Shown piece by piece: positions 1 to 6,851 of a DNA stretch of 23,949 bases. The position numbers were made by a program, and so were the translations under genes. The stretch lies in contig JBCCHF010000069.1 in NCBI GenBank assembly GCA_039028895.1, positions 1 through 23,949 on the forward strand, read 5' to 3'. The notes beneath the pieces were generated by a model. It made no database searches. It was given only the letters and a program-made list of their open reading frames with translations, and was not told the DNA's origin. Numbering within the stretch: position 1 is the first letter of the stretch; each line of letters starts with the position of its first letter. Source of the DNA: JAHDCJ01 sp039028895. GTDB lineage: Bacteria; Bacteroidota; Bacteroidia; Chitinophagales; Saprospiraceae.

Positions 1-357
1 CGAGTTGATCACCGCTATGCAGACCACCGAAAAAAGGAAAGTCATATCCTTGATGCTGATCGTTGTGGTGCGATACCGCATAATTGAGAACAAGGCAAAC
101 AAGCCAAAAGCAAAGCCAAGACTCAGATCGACATTCACCATCAGGTGACAAAGAAAGAAAATGAGAATGTTGAAAATGAAGTAAGTGAACGCATAATCAT
201 TAGACGTGCTGTTTGGCTTGTAGATCATTCTTACAATGAGGAAAACCATAAACAGGTCAAGTAGAAATTTTACCAGCAATGTAATCATGGTGCCCGTATC
301 GATCCATGATAAAGGCTCCTCAACGAGGTTCTGAAGTAAAATGAAGTGTTCGCTCAT
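1..357 (-). CDS. DUF4956 family membrane protein, N-terminal part (cut by window edge)
   Basis: Open reading frame of 119 codons that starts with ATG at 357 and runs off the left edge without a stop. The protein begins MSEHFILLQNLVEEPLSW and has hydrophobic segments at about residues 24-45 and 54-74 and a third around 78-92. It then reads FALFSIMRYRT followed by ISIKDMTFLF, which matches the characteristic block of the DUF4956 family (GLFAIFSILRYRT..IPIKEMTYLF type). The family is an inner-membrane protein group of unknown function, sometimes found near polyphosphate-polymerase (VTC-like) genes; that context cannot be checked here. It diverges from rimP, and the 258 bp between 357 and the rimP promoter must hold its promoter, but I found no clear TAnnTTTG box on this strand. 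The call rests on motif recognition only. Confidence 0.8.
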   Translation of the reverse strand, partial: MSEHFILLQNLVEEPLSWIDTGTMITLLVKFLLDLFMVFLIVRMIYKPNSTSNDYAFTYFIFNILIFFLCHLMVNVDLSLGFAFGLFALFSIMRYRTTTISIKDMTFLFSVVCIAVINS

Positions 358-616
358 ATGGTGTTTAGGTAATCGTCTCGTTGAGAGAGAGGAATGATCG
401 GAAAACTAATTGCACATAGATTTCCTTCTGATACCTTGTTGGGGAAGATACACCAAATTCCGGATTATTAGCAAGAAATATAGGAGTATTAGATTAATGT
501 GACATTTTTCAGGATGTATTTGCAAAAAATCCATTAGAAGTAAAGAACATCAATAAAATCAAGGTTTTACACTATTAAATAAGCGCAGGGGTAATGAAAA
601 ATACCGGGATTTTTTG

Positions 617-624
617 TATATTTG
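617..624 (+). promoter_or_regulatory. Bacteroidota -7 promoter box (TATATTTG) for rimP-nusA-infB
   Basis: TATATTTG is an exact match to the Bacteroidota -7 consensus TAnnTTTG. It lies 61 bp before the rimP ATG and at the end of the gene-free stretch 358-616. I see no good TTTG -33 element at the expected 17-23 bp upstream, so it may be weak or depend on the -7 box alone. The predicted transcript start is near 628-632. Apart from this box, 358-616 shows no gene or repeat. Confidence 0.5.
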
Positions 625-636
625 CAGCCAGAACCG

Positions 637-670
637 AAAGGAGGGGACAACATTGTCCCCTCTTTTTATT
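637..670 (+). terminator. Terminator-like hairpin in the rimP operon leader (candidate attenuator)
   Basis: The segment 641-650 (GAGGGGACAA) pairs with 653-662 (TTGTCCCCTC) without a mismatch. The stem can be extended outward by 637-640 with 663-666, including one G-T pair. It is followed by a T-rich run at 663-670. This has the form of an intrinsic terminator, yet it sits between the predicted promoter (617-624) and the rimP start (686), with no gene upstream on this strand for it to terminate. Premature termination control of the nusA operon is known in Escherichia coli; the parallel here is inference. Confidence 0.55.
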
Positions 671-685
671 AACAAACCTGTCGAA

Positions 686-1159
686 ATGGAACAGATAGGA
701 GAAAGAGTAAGAGAAATTCTTGAAGACAAATTCAAGGAAGAAGGGAATGAGGATCTATTCCTTGTGGATGTAAAATTTAATACTTCGAAAAAGTTTCTTG
801 AAGTATTTGTCGACAGTGATACAGGATTGAATATTGACCGTTGTGCTGCACTCAACAGAGCATTACAGGCACATATTGATGAAGCGGGCTGGCTTGGCGA
901 AAGCTACACCCTCGATGTTTCTTCACCAGGTGTAGGAAAGCCATTGAAGTTGTTGCGCCAATACAAGAAAAACGTCGGTCGCAAACTGGATATATTTTTG
1001 ACAGAAGGCAAACCGGTCAGTGGTTTGCTCACGAAAGTAGAAGAAGAGTCAATAACGATTGAATTCGAAAAAGGTAAGAAGAAGAAAAAAGAGCTTATCG
1101 TACAGCAGATTCCTTTAGAAAAAATCAAAAAGGCTACAGTACAAGTCAGTTTTAAATAA
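686..1159 (+). CDS. rimP: Ribosome maturation factor RimP
   Basis: RimP binds the 30S subunit and assists late small-subunit maturation, acting early around S12/S19 assembly. The 157-residue product has the usual family length of about 150-160. Residues 1-75 form the N-terminal alpha/beta domain (LVDVKFNTSKKFLEVFVDSD, then the SPGVGKPL block typical of RimP), and the C-terminal part is the small beta-barrel, here lysine-rich (EFEKGKKKKKELI). I chose ATG at 686 (MEQIGERVREI). An in-frame TTG at 614 would add 24 residues translated across the leader hairpin and is not plausible. It is the first gene of the conserved rimP-nusA-infB operon, and nusA starts 39 bp downstream. Expression may be influenced by the leader hairpin at 637-670. 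Confidence 0.95.
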   Translation: MEQIGERVREILEDKFKEEGNEDLFLVDVKFNTSKKFLEVFVDSDTGLNIDRCAALNRALQAHIDEAGWLGESYTLDVSSPGVGKPLKLLRQYKKNVGRKLDIFLTEGKPVSGLLTKVEEESITIEFEKGKKKKKELIVQQIPLEKIKKATVQVSFK

Positions 1160-1198
1160 AATAATGCGTAAAGCAAACCATTAAATAAAAAAATAAAA

Positions 1199-2443
1199 AT
1201 GAGCATCAATCTGGTAGATTCCTTCTCGGAATTTAAAGACATGAAAAATATTGACCGCCCGACTATGGTGCGTGTTCTTGAGGATGTGTTCAGAACCTTG
1301 ATCAGGAAGAAGTATGGATCAGATGAGAATTTTGATGTCATTGTGAATACAGACAAGGGTGACCTCGAACTTTGGAGGGTACGTGAGATTGTTGAAGATG
1401 GCCAGGTAGAAGACGAGCAAATGCAAATTTCACTTTCCGAAGCACAATCGATTGAAGATGATTACGAAGTAGGGGAGGAATGTTACGAAGAACTTCATCT
1501 GATTGATTTTGGAAGAAGAGCTATCATGGCTGCAAGACAGACTTTGATTTCCCGGATTCTGGAACTTGAAAAAGATGAGATCTTCAAACGTTACAGCGAC
1601 AGGGTAGGAGATATTGTCCTTGGTGAAGTTCACCAAATTCTGAAAAGAGAAATTCTGGTACTGGATGATGCGACAAGTAATGAGTTGATACTACCACGTA
1701 ATGAAACTATCAAGGGTGATTTTTTCCGTAAGGGAGAAATGGTCAGAGCCATTATTCGTAAGGTGGAGATGAAAAATAATAACCCGGTCGTTATTCTTTC
1801 GAGAACAGATAACACCTTTCTCGCCAAGTTACTTGAGCAAGAGGTGCCTGAGATTGAAGACGGTTTGATCACGGTTCGCAGGATCGTGCGCTTGCCGGGC
1901 GAAAGAGCCAAGGTTGCTGTTGAGTCATATGATGATCGTGTCGATCCGGTTGGTGCATGTGTTGGTATGAAGGGTTCCAGGATTCACGGTATTGTACGCG
2001 AATTGAGGAATGAAAATATAGATATCATCAACTATACGAATAACGATAGCCTTTTAATTCAACGTGCATTGACACCAGCAAAGGTAACTTCAATTGATCT
2101 CGATCTTGAAAACAAGAGAGCTTCAGTTTACCTGAAACCTGACCAGGTATCGTTAGCCATTGGAAAGGGTGGTGTTAATATCAAGTTGGCTTCGAAGCTA
2201 ACTGAATATGAAATTGATGTTTACAGAGATTCTGACGAACAGAATGATTTTGATATTGAACTGGACGAATTCACCGATGAGATTGATAAGTGGGTGATCG
2301 ATGAATTTAAGGCAATTGGCTGTGATACAGCCAGAGATGTACTCCAGCTCAACCGTGAAGAACTTATCCGACGCACCGATCTTGAAGAAGAAACTGTTGA
2401 GGAAGTATTAAGTATACTTAAAGCAGAATTTGACGATGAGTAA
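1199..2443 (+). CDS. nusA: Transcription termination/antitermination factor NusA
   Basis: NusA binds RNA polymerase and nascent RNA and modulates pausing, termination and antitermination. The 414 residues show the standard order: an N-terminal polymerase-binding domain (about 1-128, including the FGRRAIMAARQ motif at 104-114), an S1 domain (about 132-202), KH1 (GMKG loop at 256-259) and KH2 (GKGG loop at 322-325, in AIGKGGVNIKLASKLT). A single C-terminal acidic helical unit follows (about 356-414). The protein lacks the second acidic repeat of E. coli NusA, which is normal outside the Proteobacteria. It sits between rimP and infB; the 98 bp to infB contain a small hairpin. In E. coli NusA feeds back on its own operon, which makes the leader hairpin of this operon noteworthy. 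Confidence 0.96.
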   Translation: MSINLVDSFSEFKDMKNIDRPTMVRVLEDVFRTLIRKKYGSDENFDVIVNTDKGDLELWRVREIVEDGQVEDEQMQISLSEAQSIEDDYEVGEECYEELHLIDFGRRAIMAARQTLISRILELEKDEIFKRYSDRVGDIVLGEVHQILKREILVLDDATSNELILPRNETIKGDFFRKGEMVRAIIRKVEMKNNNPVVILSRTDNTFLAKLLEQEVPEIEDGLITVRRIVRLPGERAKVAVESYDDRVDPVGACVGMKGSRIHGIVRELRNENIDIINYTNNDSLLIQRALTPAKVTSIDLDLENKRASVYLKPDQVSLAIGKGGVNIKLASKLTEYEIDVYRDSDEQNDFDIELDEFTDEIDKWVIDEFKAIGCDTARDVLQLNREELIRRTDLEEETVEEVLSILKAEFDDE

Positions 2444-2515
2444 TTAGCAAGAAACTTTTTGTCCTCCTAATTCCTTGTAAATAGGTGGAAGGCTTGGGCT
2501 TTCATATTTAATAAG

Positions 2516-2529
2516 GCTTCGAAAGAAGC
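2516..2529 (+). other. Small GAAA-tetraloop hairpin just before infB
   Basis: GCTTC (2516-2520) and GAAGC (2525-2529) form a perfect 5-bp stem closed by a GAAA (GNRA) loop. It lies 12 bases before the infB ATG in the 98-bp nusA-infB gap. No T-run follows, so it is not a terminator. A role in infB translation or mRNA processing is possible but unproven. Confidence 0.35.
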
Positions 2530-2541
2530 GAAAAACAATTT

Positions 2542-5361
2542 ATGTCGATTAGATTAGTCAAGGTAGCAAAAGAATTAAACGTAGGTACTTCAACCATCGT
2601 AGAACATCTCCAGAAAAATGGATTTGAGGTTGAAAATAATCCGCGGACTAAAGTCTCTGAAGAAATGTATGAGCTTCTTCTGAAGGACTTCCAAAATTCT
2701 ATTGCCATTAAAGAACAAGCCGATCAACTGACCATCGGGACTCGTGTGAAACGCAAAGACTCCGAAACTGATGTAGAAGTTGAAGGTGAAGGTCCAGCCG
2801 AGGAACCCGCCAAGGAGGAAGAGCCTGTTGCAGAAGAACCTGCCAAAGAGGAAGAACCCGTGGCAGAAGAACCTGTCAAGGAGGAAGATCCGGTGGTAGA
2901 GGAAGAACCTGTGGCAGAGGAAGTGGTTGAAGAAACTCCAAAGGAGGAGGAAGTACCAAAAGTCGAGCTCAAAAAGCCAACGGTCGTCGGGAAAATAGAC
3001 CTGGACCAGGTAGATGGTAAGAAGAAAAAGAAACCGGTCGAAGAAACTCCTGAAGTAAAAGAGGAGCCTGAAGCAGAACCGGAAGTCAAAGCGGAACCAG
3101 AAGAGGTAACTCCCGAACCGGAAGTAAAAGCGCCTGAAGCAAAAGAGGAGGCCAAGCCCAAAACGCCTAAAGAAGATAAGGAGTTCAGAGCTGTAACGCC
3201 AACCCTCAAAGGTCTTAAGATTAAAGGTAAGATCAGTCTGGATAAGATCGAAAAACCTGCAAAAAAGAAAAAGAAAGACGAAGGTGCTGCGAAATCGGAT
3301 TCCAAAGGCAAGCCAGGAGACGAACCAGCCAGGAAACGCAGGCGTAAACGCAAAAAAATTGTCAAGCCTTCATCCGGAGGGAATAATGCTGGTAACCGCG
3401 GTAACCGGGGTAAGAAAAAGGACGAACCTTTAGAGGTATCGCAAAAAGAGATCGAAGAAAAAATCAAGGCCACCATGGCCCGTATTACCGGGGGTGGAAA
3501 GAATAAAAGATCCAAAATACGTCGTGAAGAGCGTGAAAAACGCCGTGAAAAACAAGAGCTTGCAAACCTGGAAAAACAGGAGTCCGCAGCATTGCAGGTA
3601 ACTGAGTTTATTTCAGTTTCCGAATTCGCGAGCCTGATGAATATTTCTGCTACTGAGGTTATTACAGCTTGTATGAACGTCGGTGTTTTCGTATCAATCA
3701 ACCAACGTCTGGATGCAGAAATCATCGAATTGGTCGCTGAAGAATTTGGTTTTGAAATCGAATTCATCAGTGCTGAAGAACAACTTGAAGTTGAAGACGA
3801 TGAAGTTGTAGATGCAGAAGAGGATCTTGAGCCACGTGCTCCAATCGTTACGGTAATGGGTCACGTTGACCACGGTAAAACGTCTTTGCTTGACTTCATT
3901 CGTGAAGCTAACGTAATTGCCGGTGAGGCAGGGGGTATCACCCAGCACATTGGTGCTTATGAAGTTGTAGTGGGTGAAGAAAAACGCAAAATCACTTTCC
4001 TTGATACGCCGGGTCACGAAGCATTTACCGCGATGCGTGCAAGGGGTGCAAAAGTTACGGATGTTGCTGTGATCATTGTCGCAGCGGATGATAATGTGAT
4101 GCCTCAAACAAAAGAGGCCATTAGTCACGCCCAGGCTGCGGGAGTACCAATCATTTTTGCGATAAACAAAATTGATAAGGAAAACGCCCAACCCGAAAAA
4201 ATCAAACAGGAACTCGCCTCCATGAACTTCCTCGTGGAAGATTGGGGTGGTGATTACCAATCACAGGATATCTCAGCCAAGCAAGGTACCGGTGTAGACG
4301 AACTACTCGAGAAAATCTTGCTCCAGGCAGACTTACTAGAACTTAAAGCCAATCCTTCAAGGGCAGCAATCGGTGTTGTACTCGAAGCCTCACTTGATAA
4401 AGGACGCGGTTATGTGACCAAGATTCTTGTTGAAAATGGTACACTGAAGATTGGCGATCCTGTTCACGCCGGCGCTCACTATGGTAAAATAAAAGCCATG
4501 TACAATGAGCGCGGGAAACGCGTAAAAGTAGCAGGCCCGGCAACCCCGGTTTTGATTCTTGGTCTTAAAGGCGCACCACAAGCTGGTGAGAAATTCAAGG
4601 TATTACCTGATGAGCAGGAAGCACGAGCTCTGGCAACAAAACACTCACAAATTGTTAGTGAACAAGCACGTAGAGCACAGAAACGCCTCAGCCTCGAAGA
4701 TATTGGCCGACGCCTTGCACTCGGTTCATTCAAAGAATTGAACCTTATCGTAAAAGGTGATGTGGATGGATCTGTTGAAGCGTTAACAGATTCTTTACAG
4801 AAACAGTCAACAGAAACTGTTCAGGTAAATATTGTACACAAAGCAGTTGGTCAGATCATCGAATCAGATGTACTCTTGGCTTCGGCCTCGGATGCCATTA
4901 TTATTGGCTTCCAGGTTCGTCCTTCACTCGGCGCACGTAAACTCGCTGAAAAAGAGGGCGTTCAGATCAAGGGTTACTCAGTTATCTACGATGCGATCGA
5001 AGAAATCAAATCCGCGATCGAAGGGATGCTCGAGCCAACCAAAGAGGAGAAAATTACCTGTACGATCGAAGTTCGCGAGGTTTACAAGATTAGTCGCGTA
5101 GGTACCGTTGCCGGCTGTTATGTTCAGGATGGCAAAGTCAATAGAAATACCCTGATCAGAGTGATTCGCGAAGGTATCGTCATCTTCCCGATTAAGGAAG
5201 GGGCTATCGGAGAACTGGCATCACTCAAGCGTTTCAAAGAAGATGTCAAAGAAGTCAAAACAGGTATGGAATGCGGTCTCACAATTCAAAATTTCAATGA
5301 CATTAAAGTCGGAGATATTGTCGAAGGGTATGAGATTGTTGAGGTTAGACAGACGCTTTAA
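2542..5361 (+). CDS. infB: Translation initiation factor IF-2
   Basis: IF-2 is the GTPase that brings fMet-tRNA to the 30S subunit and promotes subunit joining. The 939 residues start with an IF2_N helical motif (MSIRLVKVAKELNVGTSTIV), followed by a long acidic/lysine-rich linker (about 75-330) and a second IF2_N-like domain (about 353-400). The GTPase domain then follows: G1 GHVDHGKT at 440-447, G3 DTPGH at 488-492 and G4 NKID at 542-545. Domains II, III and the C-terminal fMet-tRNA-binding barrel complete it (EVREVYKISRVGTVAGCYV near residue 840). The start is ATG at 2542. The linker carries an 11-residue repeat (87-119). It is the last gene of the rimP-nusA-infB operon; a strong hairpin follows 20 bp after the stop. 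Confidence 0.97.
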   Translation: MSIRLVKVAKELNVGTSTIVEHLQKNGFEVENNPRTKVSEEMYELLLKDFQNSIAIKEQADQLTIGTRVKRKDSETDVEVEGEGPAEEPAKEEEPVAEEPAKEEEPVAEEPVKEEDPVVEEEPVAEEVVEETPKEEEVPKVELKKPTVVGKIDLDQVDGKKKKKPVEETPEVKEEPEAEPEVKAEPEEVTPEPEVKAPEAKEEAKPKTPKEDKEFRAVTPTLKGLKIKGKISLDKIEKPAKKKKKDEGAAKSDSKGKPGDEPARKRRRKRKKIVKPSSGGNNAGNRGNRGKKKDEPLEVSQKEIEEKIKATMARITGGGKNKRSKIRREEREKRREKQELANLEKQESAALQVTEFISVSEFASLMNISATEVITACMNVGVFVSINQRLDAEIIELVAEEFGFEIEFISAEEQLEVEDDEVVDAEEDLEPRAPIVTVMGHVDHGKTSLLDFIREANVIAGEAGGITQHIGAYEVVVGEEKRKITFLDTPGHEAFTAMRARGAKVTDVAVIIVAADDNVMPQTKEAISHAQAAGVPIIFAINKIDKENAQPEKIKQELASMNFLVEDWGGDYQSQDISAKQGTGVDELLEKILLQADLLELKANPSRAAIGVVLEASLDKGRGYVTKILVENGTLKIGDPVHAGAHYGKIKAMYNERGKRVKVAGPATPVLILGLKGAPQAGEKFKVLPDEQEARALATKHSQIVSEQARRAQKRLSLEDIGRRLALGSFKELNLIVKGDVDGSVEALTDSLQKQSTETVQVNIVHKAVGQIIESDVLLASASDAIIIGFQVRPSLGARKLAEKEGVQIKGYSVIYDAIEEIKSAIEGMLEPTKEEKITCTIEVREVYKISRVGTVAGCYVQDGKVNRNTLIRVIREGIVIFPIKEGAIGELASLKRFKEDVKEVKTGMECGLTIQNFNDIKVGDIVEGYEIVEVRQTL
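2800..2898 (+). repeat. 33-bp in-frame tandem repeat inside infB (three copies)
   Basis: Three consecutive 11-codon units encode EEPAKEEEPVA, EEPAKEEEPVA and EEPVKEEDPVV (residues 87-119), followed by a degenerate partial unit EEEPVA. The repeats lie in the disordered linker of IF-2, where length and composition vary freely between species. Confidence 0.85.
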
Positions 5362-5380
5362 GCTGATTAACGAAACATAG

Positions 5381-5416
5381 AAAAAGGCCATTCTGCTTTT
5401 GTAGAATGGCCTTTTT
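5381..5416. terminator. Bidirectional intrinsic terminator between infB and the convergent T9SS gene
   Basis: Bases 5381-5394 and 5403-5416 form a perfect 14-bp stem (AAAAAGGCCATTCT with its complement) around an 8-base loop. An A-run on one side and a T-run on the other allow it to work on both strands. It lies 20 bp after the infB stop and 22 bp from the stop of the convergent gene at 5438. Confidence 0.9.
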
Positions 5417-5437
5417 CATTGCCTTACCATCAACGTC

Positions 5438-6805
5438 CTACCGCACCACACTAAACCGCTTACTCACCACCTCGTCATTACTGTAAAAGGAAACGATATA
5501 TATACCTTCCGGTAAATGGTTAATGTCGAGACTGGACTGACCTGAATACTTGATTTCTGAAGCCACCATTCTACCCATCGTGTTATGTATAGTTATGCTT
5601 TCTGGAGTAAAGGATTTTGTGTCTAGATACAAACGATCATCGACAGGATTAGGGAAAATTATTACCTCTATAGCATTCGGATTGGTGCTAGTTATTGAGG
5701 TGGAAATTTCCTGTACCCCGGCATATCCGTTTCCGAAAACGCCTCCGCCGACTAACAGTTGACCATCATCGGTTTTGATCACTGCTTCAATGTCATTGCC
5801 TGCAACGCCTCCATCAAAATTATCAAGCTCAATGCCGTTGAAAGACACAATGCCTCCACAGGGTTCGGTGGATTGATCATCGTAGGTAATTTCTTTAAGG
5901 CCTCCTGCAACATAAAGCTGGTCATCAATAACTTTCAGGGTATGGACAAAGGTGAATTCATTCCCACTAAGTGACGTAAATCCAAAACCGGGAGAGACCC
6001 ATTCAGAGCCGGTCCACTTGGCGATTCTGTTCAGGGGCGTTTGCCCTGAGGCGGTAAAACTGCCACCTGCATAAATTTCATCGTTGTAAACGCCGATCCC
6101 ATAAACTGTGTTATTGAAGCCATCACCCATGGCATGCCAGTTGTTGCCATCCCAATATGCAATGCCATTTACTTCGAGCCCACCTGCCATTCGAAAATTG
6201 CCTACAATGTATAATTTGTCATCGTGAACCATTAATTCATGCGGGAACATGACTGGAGCAGTTGCAGGAATATTTCCGCCTAGGCCACTATCCAAGCCAG
6301 TCCATTGATTGCCGTTCCATTGCATAATGCCAGAAATAGTTTGTGTGCCTGCCCTGTCAAATTCGCCACATGCAATTATTTTATTTTGGAAAATGGCAAT
6401 ATCATAGATGTTCGGCAGATTTGAAAATCCTGATGCAGTTGTCAGGTAGACGCCTTCTCCCAATTTTGAGAGGGTTTGGTCGTGATAGTAATAAACCCAG
6501 TTAGAGTCGATACTTTCCTCATATCGGGCAATGAAAAGTGTATCATTACTCGGCGTAAGTGAATGACCTGGATCAGTAAGCCCAAATCCGGCATTTTCCC
6601 ATTCCGAACCATTCCATTTGGCAATGTAATTAGCAGAATTACCACAAATCTGGTTGAAAAAACCTGTAGCATAGTAGTCGTCTTCAAATTCTTCAAATGT
6701 AACCAATGTACCGTTTGTAGTCGCTGAGGGGCAAATTTCTGTGAAACCCTGCCCCATTATTGTGAATGGAATAAAGGTCAAAAAAATGATGAGTGTGTGT
6801 TTCAT
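5438..6805 (-). CDS. Secreted beta-propeller-like protein with T9SS type A sorting domain
   Basis: The 455-residue product starts at ATG 6805 (MKHTLIIFLTFIPFTIMGQG), a clear signal peptide. Longer in-frame starts up to 7054 would overlap the neighbouring gene and remove the signal peptide from the N-terminus. The body contains about six repeats of the form W.G..W...G.G followed by a V..GG.F-type strand, for example IAKWTGSEWVSPGFGF and IAYWDGNNWHAMGDGF, suggesting a Kelch-like/delta-60-type propeller. The last ~80 residues are a T9SS type A sorting domain: IIFPNPVDDRLYL, then LPEGIYIVSFYSNDEVVSKRF ends the chain after conserved aromatic/charged strands. The protein is expected to be exported by Sec, cross the outer membrane by T9SS, and be anchored or released. 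It lies 46 bp downstream of a larger T9SS cargo gene with a related sorting domain. The ligand or substrate is unknown. Confidence 0.85.
   Translation of the reverse strand: MKHTLIIFLTFIPFTIMGQGFTEICPSATTNGTLVTFEEFEDDYYATGFFNQICGNSANYIAKWNGSEWENAGFGLTDPGHSLTPSNDTLFIARYEESIDSNWVYYYHDQTLSKLGEGVYLTTASGFSNLPNIYDIAIFQNKIIACGEFDRAGTQTISGIMQWNGNQWTGLDSGLGGNIPATAPVMFPHELMVHDDKLYIVGNFRMAGGLEVNGIAYWDGNNWHAMGDGFNNTVYGIGVYNDEIYAGGSFTASGQTPLNRIAKWTGSEWVSPGFGFTSLSGNEFTFVHTLKVIDDQLYVAGGLKEITYDDQSTEPCGGIVSFNGIELDNFDGGVAGNDIEAVIKTDDGQLLVGGGVFGNGYAGVQEISTSITSTNPNAIEVIIFPNPVDDRLYLDTKSFTPESITIHNTMGRMVASEIKYSGQSSLDINHLPEGIYIVSFYSNDEVVSKRFSVVR
5441..5530 (-). repeat. Sorting-domain 3' end, copy A (matches 6855-6944)
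   Basis: This 90-base stretch matches the 3' end of the neighbouring gene (6855-6944) at 74 of 90 positions by my hand alignment, with the first 20 bases identical. It encodes the final strands of the T9SS sorting domain. The similarity suggests a shared recent origin of the two C-termini although the upstream parts of the proteins are unrelated. Confidence 0.8.
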
Positions 6806-6851
6806 AATATTCAGTAAGTTTTCAAATTGATAGGAACCCATTGTCAAGACG

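Noticed and set aside
2724..3767. 347-codon open frame antisense to infB, serine-rich
   Set aside because: It is the mirror of the acidic Glu/Pro/Lys linker codons of IF-2; the composition is explained entirely by the sense strand.
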